Below, piece after piece: positions 34,186 through 43,485 of a DNA stretch of 64,000 nt. The position numbers and the translations under genes are program-made. Source of the DNA: Streptomyces sp. PKU-EA00015. GTDB taxonomy: Bacteria; Actinomycetota; Actinomycetes; Streptomycetales; Streptomycetaceae. Under the pieces are notes generated by a model. That model did no database searches. It was not told the DNA's origin and saw nothing but the letters and a program-made list of their open reading frames with translations. The stretch spans positions 1-64,000 of the forward strand of contig NZ_JABZEE010000013.1 of assembly GCF_013387495.1 (NCBI RefSeq), in the 5' to 3' direction. Each line of letters starts with the position of its first letter. Position 1 is the first letter of the stretch.

Positions 34186-35192
34186 CAGGCGTCGACCTCG
34201 CGGAGGTCGAGACCGATGTCGAGGATCGGGGACGAGTGCGTGAGCGCGCCCACCGCGAGGTAGTCGACGCCCGTCTCGGCGTACGCGCGGGCGTTGGCCA
34301 GGGTGAGCCGGCCGGAGGACTCGAGGATCGCGCGGCCGGCCACGAGCGTGACGGCCTCCTCGGTCTCGGCCGGGGTGAGGTTGTCCAGCAGGATCAGGTC
34401 GGCGCCCGCGTCGATGGCCTCGCGGACCTGGTGCAGCGTGTCGACCTCGACCTCGACCGGGATGTCGGGGAAACGGTCCCGCACGGCCTTGAACGCCGCA
34501 GCGACCCCGCCCGCCGCCACCACGTGGTTGTCCTTGACCAGTGCCGCGTCGGACAGCGACATCCGGTGGTTGACGCCGCCGCCGCAGCGCACCGCGTACT
34601 TCTCCAGGGCGCGCAGGCCGGGCGTCGTCTTGCGGGTGTCGCGCACCTTGGCCTTCGTGCCTTCGAGGGCGTCGGCCCAGGCGCGCGTCGCGGTCGCGAT
34701 GCCGGAGAGGCGGCACAGGATGTTCAGTGCGCTGCGCTCGCCGGTGAGCAGGTCGCGCGTGCCCGCGGTGACGGAGAGCAGCTTCTGGCCCGCCTCGACG
34801 CGGTCGCCGTCCTCGACGTGCCGCTCGACCTCGAAGTCGGAGGTGCACACGATCGACAGGACGGCCTCGGCTACCCGCAGACCCGCGACCGTGCCGGCCT
34901 CACGGGCCGTGAAGTCGCCGGTGGCCACGGCGTCCTGTGGGACGGTCGCCGCGCTGGTGACGTCCACGCCGCCGTCGAGGTCCTCCTCGATGGCGAGATG
35001 GGCGATGTCCTCGACCTGCACGGGGTCCAGACCGGCCGCGGCCAGCAGCTCGGCGAGCGCGGGGTCGAGGCCGCTCTCGTACGTCTCGTCGGCACAGCCG
35101 CAGCCGTCGCCGCAGCCCGTGCCGGCGGCGGGGGCGCCGATCTGGATCAGCGGTACGTCCACGGGTTCCGGACGTTCTTCGGGCGTGGTCAC
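34185..35192 (-). CDS. nadC: nicotinate-nucleotide pyrophosphorylase (quinolinate PRTase)
   Basis: Converts quinolinate and PRPP to nicotinate mononucleotide in de novo NAD synthesis. The 335-residue protein has the family motifs EEDLDGGVDVTS, GERSALNILCRLSGIAT, RDTRKTTPGLR, KYAVRCGGGVNHRMSL and LLDNLTPAE. It carries an unusual N-terminal extension of about 45 residues containing C27, C31 and C33 (TGCGDGCGCAD), not needed for catalysis in other bacteria. It overlaps nadB by four bases and coaX by one. Confidence 0.95.
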   Translation of the reverse strand: MTTPEERPEPVDVPLIQIGAPAAGTGCGDGCGCADETYESGLDPALAELLAAAGLDPVQVEDIAHLAIEEDLDGGVDVTSAATVPQDAVATGDFTAREAGTVAGLRVAEAVLSIVCTSDFEVERHVEDGDRVEAGQKLLSVTAGTRDLLTGERSALNILCRLSGIATATRAWADALEGTKAKVRDTRKTTPGLRALEKYAVRCGGGVNHRMSLSDAALVKDNHVVAAGGVAAAFKAVRDRFPDIPVEVEVDTLHQVREAIDAGADLILLDNLTPAETEEAVTLVAGRAILESSGRLTLANARAYAETGVDYLAVGALTHSSPILDIGLDLREVDA

Positions 35193-36889
35193 GGTTGCGG
35201 CTCCCTGGGGGCGATGGGCGTTACGGGCGGAAAGGCTTCACTGGGGGTACGCCGTGGGACGAGGCGGCGGTCGGGCGTGAGGCGCACTGTGATGTGACGG
35301 CGCCAGCCGGCGTCGTCGCGGTCGGGCTGGTCCTCACGCCAGTGGCACCCGCGGGTCTCGGCGCGCTCGCGGGCCGCGGCGACGAGGACCCGGGAGACGA
35401 GGAGCAGGTTGGTGGCCTCCCAGGACTCGACGCCGGGCTCGGCCGCCTTGGGCCCGTCGGCGTCGTGGGCCGCGTTGAGCGACAGCGCCTCCAGGGCGTC
35501 GGCCGCGTCGTCGAGGCTGGCCGCTGTCCTGATCACGCCTGCGCCGTGGGTCATGATCCGCTGGACCTCGTGGCGCTCCTCGGGGGCGAGCAGCGGGACG
35601 GTGTCGCCGGCCGCCTCCTGGGGCGCACCGGCGCGGGCGTCCGCGCGGGACGCGATGTCGGCCGCGATCCGCTCGGCGAAGACCAGGCCCTCCAGGAGGG
35701 AGTTGGACGCGAGCCGGTTGGCGCCGTGGACGCCCGTGCAGGCCACCTCGCCGCAGGCGTACAGGCCCGGGACCGTGGTCCGGCCGTGCAGGTCGGTGCG
35801 GACGCCGCCGGAGGCGTAGTGGGCAGCCGGGGCGACCGGGATCGGCTCGGTCACCGGGTCGATGCCGTGGGCGCGGCAGGCGGCCAGGATCGTGGGGAAC
35901 CGGTTCTCCCACATCTCCGCGCCGAAGTGGCGGGCGTCCAGGTACATGTGCTCGGCGCCCTGCTCCTGCATCCGGCGCATGATGCCCTTCGCCACGATGT
36001 CGCGCGGGGCGAGCTCGGCCAGCTCGTGCTGCCCGGCCATGAAGCGGATCCCGTCCGCGTCCACGAGGTACGCGCCCTCCCCCCGGACCGCCTCGGACAC
36101 CAGCGGCTGCTGGCCCTCGCTGTCCCGGCCGAGGAACAGCACGGTGGGGTGGAACTGCACGAACTCCAGGTCCGAGACCTCGGCTCCGGCGCGCAGCGCG
36201 AGCGCCACGCCGTCGCCGGTCGAGACGGCGGGGTTGGTGGTCGCCGAGAAGACCTGGCCCATGCCGCCGGTGGCGAGCACGACCGTGGGGGCGTGCACGG
36301 CGCCCACGCCGTCGTGCTGGCCCTCGCCCATGACGTGCAGCGTGATGCCGGCCGTGCGGCCCTCGGCGTCGGTGAGCAGGTCGAGGACCAAGGCGTTCTC
36401 GATGGCGCGCAGTCCCTGGTCGCGGACCGCGTCGACCAGGGCGCGGGAGATCTCGGCGCCGGTCGCGTCGCCGCCCGCGTGCGCGATGCGCCGGCGGTGG
36501 TGGCCGCCCTCGCGGGTGAGCTCGATCTCGCCGGACGACGGGTCGGTGTCGAAACGCGCGCCGGTGGCGATCAGCCGCCGTACGGCGTCGGGGCCCTCGG
36601 TGACCAGGGTGCGTACCGCCTCCTCGTCGCACAGCCCCGCGCCCGCGACGAGGGTGTCGTCGAGATGCTGCTCGGGTGTGTCCCCCTCGCCGAGCGCCGC
36701 GGCGATGCCGCCCTGTGCCCAGCGGGTGGAGCCGTCGTCGAGGCGGGCTTTGGTGACCACCACGGTGCTCAGACCGGACGCGGCGCACCGCAGGGCTGCG
36801 GTGAGGCCGGCGACTCCGGAGCCGACCACGACGACATCGGCCTCGATGGCCCAGCCGGGGGCGGGGGCGGTCAGCCGTATTCCGGTCAC
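35189..36889 (-). CDS. nadB: L-aspartate oxidase
   Basis: Flavoprotein that oxidises L-aspartate to iminoaspartate, the first step of NAD synthesis. It has 566 residues with the FAD-binding [17 protein letters not shown] near residue 20. Further family motifs are [23 protein letters not shown] acids near the active site, [25 protein letters not shown] and [16 protein letters not shown]. Overlaps are four bases with panC upstream and four with nadC downstream. No nadA (quinolinate synthase) gene is in the operon, so the pathway partner must be elsewhere. Confidence 0.96.
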   Translation of the reverse strand: MTGIRLTAPAPGWAIEADVVVVGSGVAGLTAALRCAASGLSTVVVTKARLDDGSTRWAQGGIAAALGEGDTPEQHLDDTLVAGAGLCDEEAVRTLVTEGPDAVRRLIATGARFDTDPSSGEIELTREGGHHRRRIAHAGGDATGAEISRALVDAVRDQGLRAIENALVLDLLTDAEGRTAGITLHVMGEGQHDGVGAVHAPTVVLATGGMGQVFSATTNPAVSTGDGVALALRAGAEVSDLEFVQFHPTVLFLGRDSEGQQPLVSEAVRGEGAYLVDADGIRFMAGQHELAELAPRDIVAKGIMRRMQEQGAEHMYLDARHFGAEMWENRFPTILAACRAHGIDPVTEPIPVAPAAHYASGGVRTDLHGRTTVPGLYACGEVACTGVHGANRLASNSLLEGLVFAERIAADIASRADARAGAPQEAAGDTVPLLAPEERHEVQRIMTHGAGVIRTAASLDDAADALEALSLNAAHDADGPKAAEPGVESWEATNLLLVSRVLVAAARERAETRGCHWREDQPDRDDAGWRRHITVRLTPDRRLVPRRTPSEAFPPVTPIAPREPQP

Positions 36890-37911
36890 TGCTGGGCTCC
36901 GAACGTCAGCGGAATGTTGTCGATCAGGCGGGTCGTGCCGACCTTGGCGGCGACGGCGAGGATCGCCTCACCGGTGTGGTCGTCGGGGACCTCGGCGAAG
37001 GTGACGGGATCGACGAGTGCCAGGTAGTCGAGCACGAGCGGCGGGTCTGCCTGGGCGGCCTCGTCCAGCACAGTGCGGGCCGCGGCCCGCACGGCGTCCG
37101 CGCCGCCCGGCGGGGCGGCCTGCGCGACCGCGTGGGCGTCGGCGGCGGCCCGGGCCTCGCCCATCGCGGACAGCGCGGCGGCGCGGGCCGGGGCGGCGGG
37201 GACCGCCTCGGCACGCGCGTGCAGCGCCTGCTGTGCGGCGAGGCGGTCACGGGCGGCGAACAGCGCGTGGGACAGGGCGAGCGCGGTCCGCCGCTCGGCG
37301 GGCGAGAGGTAGGCGTTGCGGCTGGAGCGGGCGAGGCCGCTCTCCTCGCGGACGGTGGGCACGCCCACGATCTCCACGGGGAAGTTCAGGTCGCGGACCA
37401 TGCGGCGGATCAGGGCGAGCTGCTGGGCGTCCTTCTGGCCGAACAGCGCGACGTCCGGCGAGGTGAGGTGCAGCAGCTTGGCGACGACGGTGAGCATGCC
37501 GTCGAAGTGGCCGGGGCGCGTCCGGCCCTCCAGCACGCCGCCCATGGGGCCCGCGGTGATGCGCACCTGCGGCTCGCCGCCCGGGTAGACCTCCTCGACG
37601 GACGGGGCGAACACCACGTCGGCCCCCGCCTCCTGGGCCACGGCCAGGTCCGCGTCCAGCGTGCGCGGGTAGCGGTCGAGGTCCTCGCCCGCGCCGAACT
37701 GCAGGGGGTTGACGAAGACGGTGACGATGACGAAGCCCTTGTCGCCGACGTGCTCACGGGCGGCCCGGACGAGCCCGGCGTGGCCCTCGTGGAGGGCGCC
37801 CATGGTCATCACGACGGCGGTGCGGCCGGGGACGGCGTGGTGCTCGACGACGTACCCGAGGTCCTCCCGCGTCGGCACCAGCTCGACGTCGCGCCTGGTC
37901 TTACGGCTCAT
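36886..37911 (-). CDS. panC: pantothenate synthetase
   Basis: ATP-dependent condensation of pantoate and beta-alanine to pantothenate; 341 residues. Motifs are [16 protein letters not shown] (ATP-binding HIGH-like), [52 protein letters not shown] and SSRNAYLSP. It is longer than the usual 280 residues because of an Ala-rich insertion near residues 235-285, typical of streptomycetes. ATG 37911 overlaps the DUF2520 gene by four bases; the end overlaps nadB by four. The operon links it to NAD and CoA synthesis. Confidence 0.96.
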   Translation of the reverse strand: MSRKTRRDVELVPTREDLGYVVEHHAVPGRTAVVMTMGALHEGHAGLVRAAREHVGDKGFVIVTVFVNPLQFGAGEDLDRYPRTLDADLAVAQEAGADVVFAPSVEEVYPGGEPQVRITAGPMGGVLEGRTRPGHFDGMLTVVAKLLHLTSPDVALFGQKDAQQLALIRRMVRDLNFPVEIVGVPTVREESGLARSSRNAYLSPAERRTALALSHALFAARDRLAAQQALHARAEAVPAAPARAAALSAMGEARAAADAHAVAQAAPPGGADAVRAAARTVLDEAAQADPPLVLDYLALVDPVTFAEVPDDHTGEAILAVAAKVGTTRLIDNIPLTFGAQQ

Positions 37912-38828
37912 CGCAGGTCCCCCTCCGCGAGGACGCCCAGCAGGTCTTCGGCGAGCTCCGGCTTGAGCATGCCGTGTGCGAGGGCCCGGTCCGCGGTCGT
38001 ACGGGCCATGGCCAGATATCCGGCGACGGCGCCGGGAGCGTGCTTGCGCAGCTCGGCGACGTGCGCCGCGACGGTGCCCGCGTCGCCGCGGGCGACGGGG
38101 CCGGTCAGGGCGGCGTCCCCCGAACGCAGCGCGTTGTCCAGGGCCGCGCCGAGGAGCGGGCCGAGCATACGGTCGGGGGCCGCGACCCCGGCCGCGCGCA
38201 GCAGCTCCATGGACTGGGCGACCAGGGTGACGAGGTGGTTCGCGCCGAGCGCGAGGGCCGCGTGGTACAGCGGGCGGGCCGTCTCCTCGATCCACTCGGG
38301 CTCGCCGCCCATCTCGATGACCAGCGCCTCGGCCGCGAGCCGCAGCTCCTCGGGCGCGGTCACGCCGAACGAGCAGCCCGCGAGCCGCTGCACGTCCACG
38401 GCCGTACCCGTGAACGTCATCGCCGGGTGCAGGGCGAGCGGCAGCGCCCCGGCGCGGGTCGCCGGGTCGAGCACCTTGGCGCCGAACCGGCCCGAGGTGT
38501 GCACGAGCAGCTGTCCCGGCCGCACGGCTCCGGCGCCGGCCAGGCCGTCGACGAGGCCGGGCAGCGCGTCGTCGGGGACAGTGAGCAGCACGAGCTCGGC
38601 ACGGGCGAGCACCTCGGCGGGCGGCACGAGGGGCACGTCCGGGAGCAGCTCGGCGGCCCGGCGCACGGAGGCGTCCGAGACGCCCGAGACGGCCACCGGC
38701 CGGTGCCCTGCCAGCTGGAGCGAGGCGGCGAGGGCGGGGCCGACACGGCCCGCCCCGACCACGCCCACGGTCAGCCGGGCGGGGCGGTCCCGCGGGTCGA
38801 GCGGTTCCTGTGGTGGTGTGGCGTTCAC
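37908..38828 (-). CDS. Rossmann-fold/DUF2520 oxidoreductase
   Basis: A 306-residue NAD(P)-dependent protein. The N-terminal half has the nucleotide-binding [16 protein letters not shown] and [14 protein letters not shown]. The C-terminal half matches the DUF2520 helical domain ([28 protein letters not shown]). [13 protein letters not shown] bridges the two. The family resembles 6-phosphogluconate and ketopantoate reductases. It is the first gene of the operon with panC, and a ketopantoate reductase role (PanG-like) is a reasonable hypothesis, not proven. GTG 38828 has GGAAGG nine bases upstream. It is divergent from the aldolase-like gene. Confidence 0.85.
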   Translation of the reverse strand: MNATPPQEPLDPRDRPARLTVGVVGAGRVGPALAASLQLAGHRPVAVSGVSDASVRRAAELLPDVPLVPPAEVLARAELVLLTVPDDALPGLVDGLAGAGAVRPGQLLVHTSGRFGAKVLDPATRAGALPLALHPAMTFTGTAVDVQRLAGCSFGVTAPEELRLAAEALVIEMGGEPEWIEETARPLYHAALALGANHLVTLVAQSMELLRAAGVAAPDRMLGPLLGAALDNALRSGDAALTGPVARGDAGTVAAHVAELRKHAPGAVAGYLAMARTTADRALAHGMLKPELAEDLLGVLAEGDLR

Positions 38829-38946
38829 GCGGCGGTGCCTTCCGTTCCAGTCCGCGGGGGGTACCGGACGATTTCTCGTCACGATGCTACGCCAGCGTTT
38901 CCGCCGCCCCCGCAGTTGTCCACAGGCTGTGGGCGATGATCGGACC

Positions 38947-40110
38947 GTGACGGATACGAGTGAGCACAACGAGCACGGCGAGCGGCGACGCAGACTGGCG
39001 GCGTGGCGCACGTCGGAGCGCGTGCTGTGGCGGACCTCCGCCGAACTGCGCGTGGGGGACGGCCTTGCGGCGCTCACCTCGGGCGCCGCCGACGTGTACG
39101 ACCCCGACGAGCCGGTCGACATGTACGGCGACGGGGTCGTGGCGGAGCTGGAGCGGCGCACGGCCGCCCTGCTGGGCCTTCCGGCGGCGGTGTACTTCCC
39201 GACCGGGACGATGGCGCAGCAGGTGGCCCTGCGCTGCTGGGCCGGCCGCACCGGCAACCAGGCGGTGGCGCTGCATCCGCAGGCGCATCCCGAGGTGCAC
39301 GAGCGCTCGGCGCTCTCGGTGGTCAGCGGTCTGCGCACGATCCATCCGACGAACCGGCCGCGGCTGCCGACGGCCGACGAGGTGGCCGAGTGCGACGAGC
39401 CCTTCGGCACGCTGATGCTCGAACTGCCGCTGCGGGACGCGGGTTTCGTCCTGCCGTCGTGGGACGACCTGGTCACCGTCGTGGAGGCGGCGCGCGCACG
39501 TGATGCGGTGGTGCACTTCGACGGCGCGCGTCTGTGGGAATGCGCCCCTCACTTCGGCCGCCCGCTGGACGAGATCGCGGCGCTCGCGGACAGCGTGTAC
39601 GTGTCCTTCTACAAGTCCCTGGGCGGCATGGCGGGTGCCGTGCTCGCGGGGCCCGAGTCGCTCGCGGACGAGGCGCGCGCCTGGCGCCACCGGTACGGCG
39701 GCCAGATGTACCAGCAGTACCCGGCGGTGCTGTCCGCCCTCATCGGCCTGGAGCGCGAGCTGCCGCGCCTGCCGTCGTACGTCGCCCACGCGAAGGTGGT
39801 CGCGGCAGCGCTGGCGGACGCGCTCCGCGAGGCGGGCGTCCCCTGGTCGCGCGTCCATCCGCCCGTCCCGCACACGCACCAGTTCCAGGTGTGGCTGCCG
39901 TACGGGGCGGACGCGCTGAACGAGGCGGCGCTGGCGCAGTCGGAGGAGACGGGGGTGACGCTCTTCCGCCGTTGGTTCGCGGACGGCTGTCCGCCCGGGG
40001 TCGCGATGACGGAGATGACCGTGTCGTCGGAGGGTCTGGAGTGGACGGCCGGGGACGTGGCGGACGCGGTGGGCGAGTTCGTGCGCCGGCTGGGTGACGG
40101 CCGGCCATGA
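38947..40110 (+). CDS. threonine aldolase/beta-eliminating lyase family PLP enzyme
   Basis: Fold-type I pyridoxal-phosphate enzyme of 387 residues. The cofactor Lys lies in YVSFYKSLGGMAGAV, the phosphate-binding stretch in AVYFPTGTMAQQVALR and the ring-binding Asp in VVHFDGARLWE. These match the beta_elim_lyase family (L-threonine/L-allo-threonine aldolases). GTG 38947 is used because the conserved region begins about 40 residues later and no other start fits. It is divergent from the DUF2520 gene. The exact substrate is unknown; the standard enzyme splits threonine into glycine and acetaldehyde. Confidence 0.88.
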   Translation: MTDTSEHNEHGERRRRLAAWRTSERVLWRTSAELRVGDGLAALTSGAADVYDPDEPVDMYGDGVVAELERRTAALLGLPAAVYFPTGTMAQQVALRCWAGRTGNQAVALHPQAHPEVHERSALSVVSGLRTIHPTNRPRLPTADEVAECDEPFGTLMLELPLRDAGFVLPSWDDLVTVVEAARARDAVVHFDGARLWECAPHFGRPLDEIAALADSVYVSFYKSLGGMAGAVLAGPESLADEARAWRHRYGGQMYQQYPAVLSALIGLERELPRLPSYVAHAKVVAAALADALREAGVPWSRVHPPVPHTHQFQVWLPYGADALNEAALAQSEETGVTLFRRWFADGCPPGVAMTEMTVSSEGLEWTAGDVADAVGEFVRRLGDGRP

Positions 40111-40145
40111 CCGCGGGGGCGCCGTCGGTCGGGGGAGGACGGACG

Positions 40146-40358
40146 TCAGCGGCGGGCCGGCCGGGGGCGCAGCAGGCGGGTGACCGCCCGGCGGACGCGG
40201 CCCTCGGCCGGACGGCAGGCGGCCACGCGCCGAAAGCGGCGGTACTCGCCGATCTCGCGGATCACCTGCCGGTCGTGCCGTCCCGGCTGGGGCGGGACCT
40301 GATCGCCCCGTACGGCGGCGCGGTAGTTGTCGATCATGTACTGGTGCATCGCGTTCAT
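40146..40358 (-). CDS. small basic protein, 70 aa
   Basis: A 70-residue frame beginning MNAMHQYMIDNYRAAV, rich in Arg (RRFRRVAACRP and RRAVTRLLRPRPARR) and very basic (about 20 Arg). The N-terminus looks non-random and recalls small conserved streptomycete proteins. GAGGGC precedes ATG 40358, but internal Met codons at 40349 and 40337 are alternatives. Its 5' end overlaps the start of the divergent ArsR-type gene. It is convergent with the aldolase-like gene. Function is unknown and reality is moderately supported. Confidence 0.55.
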   Translation of the reverse strand: MNAMHQYMIDNYRAAVRGDQVPPQPGRHDRQVIREIGEYRRFRRVAACRPAEGRVRRAVTRLLRPRPARR

Positions 40359-41463
40359 GCCCTCACGCTGCGTCCGCGCCCCGGCATCGTCTTCGAGATC
40401 TCCCCCCCTCGCCGAGCTGGGCGTGGCGCTGCACGCGCTCGCTGAGCCCGGTCATCATCCCGGGCTGCACGGCTGGGCCACCGCGACCGCCGCCGGGCTC
40501 AAGCCGGACCTCGCCGACCGGCTGCACGACGCCGACTTCCTGTGGCGGACCACGTTCTCGGACGTCTTCATGCCGTTCGCGGGGGTGCCCGGCGGCGCCG
40601 GTCGTACCGGCGCGACCGTCGCCGAGGAGCTGGACCTGCTCGACCGGCTGGACGACGAGCGCTTCGTCGCCTCGGCGCTGGAGTTCACCTGCGCCTCCAC
40701 GTACGGGACAGGCAGCCCGTCCCCGCTCACCGATCCCGCCCGCCGCGAGCGCGCGCTCGACCTCGCCGCCACGCGGGGGCCGCGCCAGCTCGACTTCACC
40801 CGGCGGCTGCTGGACGACCCCGTGTCCATGCGCGCCTGGGTGCGGCGGCTGCTGGAGGACTGCGACGAGGCGTTCTTCGCCGACACCTGGCGCCGCGTCG
40901 CCCCCCAACTCGCCTCCGACGCCCGCCACAAGACCGACGTGCTGCGCCGCAAGGGCCTCGCCGAGGCGCTGCACGCGGTCTCCCCGGCACTGACGCTGGA
41001 CGACGCCCAGGGCAGGATCAGCGCGGACAAGCTGGCGGACGGCCGGACGACCGCCGTCGACCCGGCGGTGGGCGCGGGCCTCACCCTCGTCCCGTCCAGT
41101 TTCGGCTGGCCGCACCTGATGGTGCTGCACGCGCCGGGCTGGCGGCCCGTCGTCCACTACCCCGTCGGCGCCCCGGACCTGCCCGGCCCGGCCTCGGTCG
41201 AGCTGCTCACGAGACGCATGGAGGCGCTGGCCCACCCCCTGCGGATGCGACTGTGCCGCAACCTCGCGCGGGCCGCGTACACGACGAGCGAACTGGCGGA
41301 CGGGTTCGGCATCACGGCGCCCGAGGTGTCCCGGCACCTCTCCGTGCTGAAGAAGGCGGGGCTCATCTCCACCCGCAGGCGCGGGCGTTACGTGCTCCAC
41401 CAGCTGGACGTGACCGCCGTGGCCCGCCTCGGCAGCGACTTCCTGGAGACCGTGCTGCGCTAG
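40344..41463 (+). pseudogene. ArsR-type regulator (DUF5937-like), apparent +1 frameshift
   Basis: A regulator whose C-terminal 90 residues form an ArsR winged helix (EALAHPLRMRLCRNLA, TTSELADGFGITAPEVSRHLSVLKKAGL), after a DUF5937-type domain (PGHHPGLHGWATA onwards). The frame changes at a run of seven C residues (40402-40408). Upstream, GTG 40344 reads ..LRPRPGIVFEIS. Downstream, the sequence that should follow (PLAELGVALHAL) is in another frame; with six C the two join. It may be a real inactivating or phase-variable change or a sequencing error. A shorter intact frame from ATG 40357 would give a nonsense-like N-terminus (PSRCVRAPASSSRS). Confidence 0.65.
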
Positions 41464-41485
41464 GGCCTTGGTGACAGCACGGCGC

Positions 41486-42163
41486 TCAGAACTGTCCGCC
41501 GCCGCCCGCGCGCACGAGGCCCGTCTCGTACGCCAGCACCACGACCTGCACCCGGTCGCGCAGGCCGAGCTTGGTGAGGATGCGGCCGACATGGGTTTTC
41601 ACGGTGGCCTCCGAGAGCACCAGCCGGGCCGCGATCTCGCCGTTCGACAGGCCCTGCGCGACGAGCAGCATGACCTCGCGCTCCCGGTCGGTGAGGCGCT
41701 GCAGCTCCTTGTGCTGCGGCTCCGCGCCGGAGCTCGGCAGCATGGGCGAGAACCGGTCGAGCAGCCGGCGCGTGGTGGACGGCGCGACGACCGCGTCGCC
41801 GCTGTGCACGGAGCGGATGGCGCCGAGCAGTTCGCCCGGCGGCACGTCCTTGAGCATGAAGCCGCTGGCACCTGCCTTGAGTCCGGAGAAGGCGTACTCG
41901 TCGAGGTCGAAGGTGGTCAGGATCAGCACCTTCGGCGCGTTCGGCTCGGCGCAGATGCGGCGGGTGGCCTCGACACCGTCGAGGCGCGGCATGCGCACGT
42001 CCATCAGGACGACGTCCACGGCGGTGGAACGCAGGTTCTCGATCGCCTCCGCGCCGTCCCCGGCCTCGGCGACGACCTCCATGTCCGGCTGGGCGGCGAG
42101 CACCATGCGGAATCCGGTGCGCAGGAGCACCTGGTCGTCGACGAGCATCACTCGGATCGGCAT
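41486..42163 (-). CDS. NarL/LuxR family response regulator
   Basis: Two-component response regulator of 225 residues. The receiver has RVMLVDDQVLLR (acidic pocket), the phospho-acceptor Asp in VVLMDVRMPRLDG, TTFDLDEYAFSGL and the Lys in GFMLKDVPP. The C-terminal LuxR helix-turn-helix is LTDREREVMLLVAQGLSNGEIAARLVLSEATVKTHVGRIL in outline. It follows its sensor kinase gene by 32 bp, so the pair is an operon. ATG 42163 is chosen; an adjacent GTG (42166) would add one residue. Targets and signal are unknown. It faces the frameshifted ArsR gene. Confidence 0.92.
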   Translation of the reverse strand: MPIRVMLVDDQVLLRTGFRMVLAAQPDMEVVAEAGDGAEAIENLRSTAVDVVLMDVRMPRLDGVEATRRICAEPNAPKVLILTTFDLDEYAFSGLKAGASGFMLKDVPPGELLGAIRSVHSGDAVVAPSTTRRLLDRFSPMLPSSGAEPQHKELQRLTDREREVMLLVAQGLSNGEIAARLVLSEATVKTHVGRILTKLGLRDRVQVVVLAYETGLVRAGGGGQF

Positions 42164-42195
42164 CACGGTCGGCTCCTCGGCCTGTAGGGGGCTGG

Positions 42196-43395
42196 TCAGT
42201 GGGCGGGCTTGAGCGGCAGCAGAGCACTGATCCGGAAGCCGCCGCCCGGCCGCGGGCCGGCATCCAGCGTGCCGCCGACCATACCCACGCGCTCCCGCAT
42301 GCCGATCAGTCCGTGGCCGCGGCCGTCCGCGCCGCCGTCCTCGTACAGCTCGTGCGACGAGCCGCGTCCGTCGTCCTCGACGAGCAGGCCGAGACCGTCG
42401 TCGAAGTAGACGAGCCGCACGCTGGCACCGGCCTCCGGGCCACCGTGCTTACGGGTGTTGGTGAGGGCTTCCTGCACGATGCGGTACGCGGTGAGCTCGA
42501 CGCCGCTCGGCAGCGGCCGCGGCGTGCCCTCGATCTTGAAGTCGACGGTCAGCCCTGCGGCTCGGACGTGCTCGACCAGTTCCTGGATCTGCTCGACGTC
42601 CGGTTGCGGCACGTATTCGCCGCTCTCCGGGGCGTCCCCGGTGCGCAGCACACCGAGCAGGCGCCGCATCTCGGCGAGCGCCTGCCTGCCGGTGGAGGAA
42701 ATGGTCTCCAGCGCCTGCTTGGCCTGGTCGGGCGCGGCGTCGAGCACGTAGGCGGCACCGTCCGCCTGGACGACCATGACGGAGACGTTGTGGGCGACGA
42801 CGTCGTGGAGCTCGCGGGCGATACGGGCGCGTTCGGCCGCGACGGCGACCTTCGCCTGCGCCTCGCGCTCCTTCTCGAGCCGCGTCGCCCGCTCCTCGAG
42901 CTGCGCGAAGTAGGCGCGCCGGGTGCGTATCGAGTCGCCGAGGACCCAGGCGAGGGCGAACGGCAGGCTCATGACCACGGTGACGAAGATCCGGCCGAGG
43001 GTGCCCTGCTCCTCCGCGGGCCAGCGGATCTGCGCCAGCGTGGCGGCGGACAGGCCGCCGATCAGGGCGAGCCGGGAGGCCCAGCGCGGACCGTCGTGCG
43101 CGGCGACCGTGTAGATGATGACCATCATCGCGAAGTCGGCCGGGTTGACCTCGACGTCCAGCACCAGCTGCGCGATTCCCGCGAGCGCCGCGAGGACCAG
43201 CATCTTCTCGGGCATACGGCGGCGCAGCGCGACCACGACGCTCAGCACCAGGACGACCCCGACCGCCGTGATCCGGGGCCCCGCGCCGACGGGCTCCTGG
43301 ACAGCCCACATCATGGCGAACCCGAAGAGCACGACGGCCCAGAAGCAGTCGACGCCCGTCGGGTGTCTGCGGAGGAAGTCGTAGAGGCGCTGCAC
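42196..43395 (-). CDS. sensor histidine kinase (HisKA_3 type)
   Basis: Membrane sensor kinase, 399 residues. Four or five hydrophobic helices fill the first 160 residues (WAVVLFGFAMMWAVQ, AVGVVLVLSVVVAL, MMVIIYTVAAH, LGRIFVTVVMSLPFALAWVL). A coiled coil (EERATRLEKEREAQAKVAVA) leads to the dimerisation/phospho-acceptor segment RIARELHDVVAHNVSVM, where the His is the phosphorylation site. The ATPase region has YRIVQEALTNTRKH, DDGRG and GHGLIGMRERVGM. It probably phosphorylates the NarL-type regulator downstream. It is divergent from the methyltransferase gene at 43486. Confidence 0.92.
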   Translation of the reverse strand: MQRLYDFLRRHPTGVDCFWAVVLFGFAMMWAVQEPVGAGPRITAVGVVLVLSVVVALRRRMPEKMLVLAALAGIAQLVLDVEVNPADFAMMVIIYTVAAHDGPRWASRLALIGGLSAATLAQIRWPAEEQGTLGRIFVTVVMSLPFALAWVLGDSIRTRRAYFAQLEERATRLEKEREAQAKVAVAAERARIARELHDVVAHNVSVMVVQADGAAYVLDAAPDQAKQALETISSTGRQALAEMRRLLGVLRTGDAPESGEYVPQPDVEQIQELVEHVRAAGLTVDFKIEGTPRPLPSGVELTAYRIVQEALTNTRKHGGPEAGASVRLVYFDDGLGLLVEDDGRGSSHELYEDGGADGRGHGLIGMRERVGMVGGTLDAGPRPGGGFRISALLPLKPAH

Positions 43396-43485
43396 GTGAC
43401 CAAGCGTAAGGAAGGGAGATAGGTGCCGGAGTCAACCGGAGGGGCGATCCGGTAGACGAAGGCGTACTCCGCAAGGTGGAGACTG

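Noticed and set aside
36976..38946. Open plus-strand frame running into the aldolase-like gene
   Set aside because: It is antisense to panC and the DUF2520 gene, with Gly/Arg/Val-rich composition typical of an opposite-strand shadow in GC-rich DNA.
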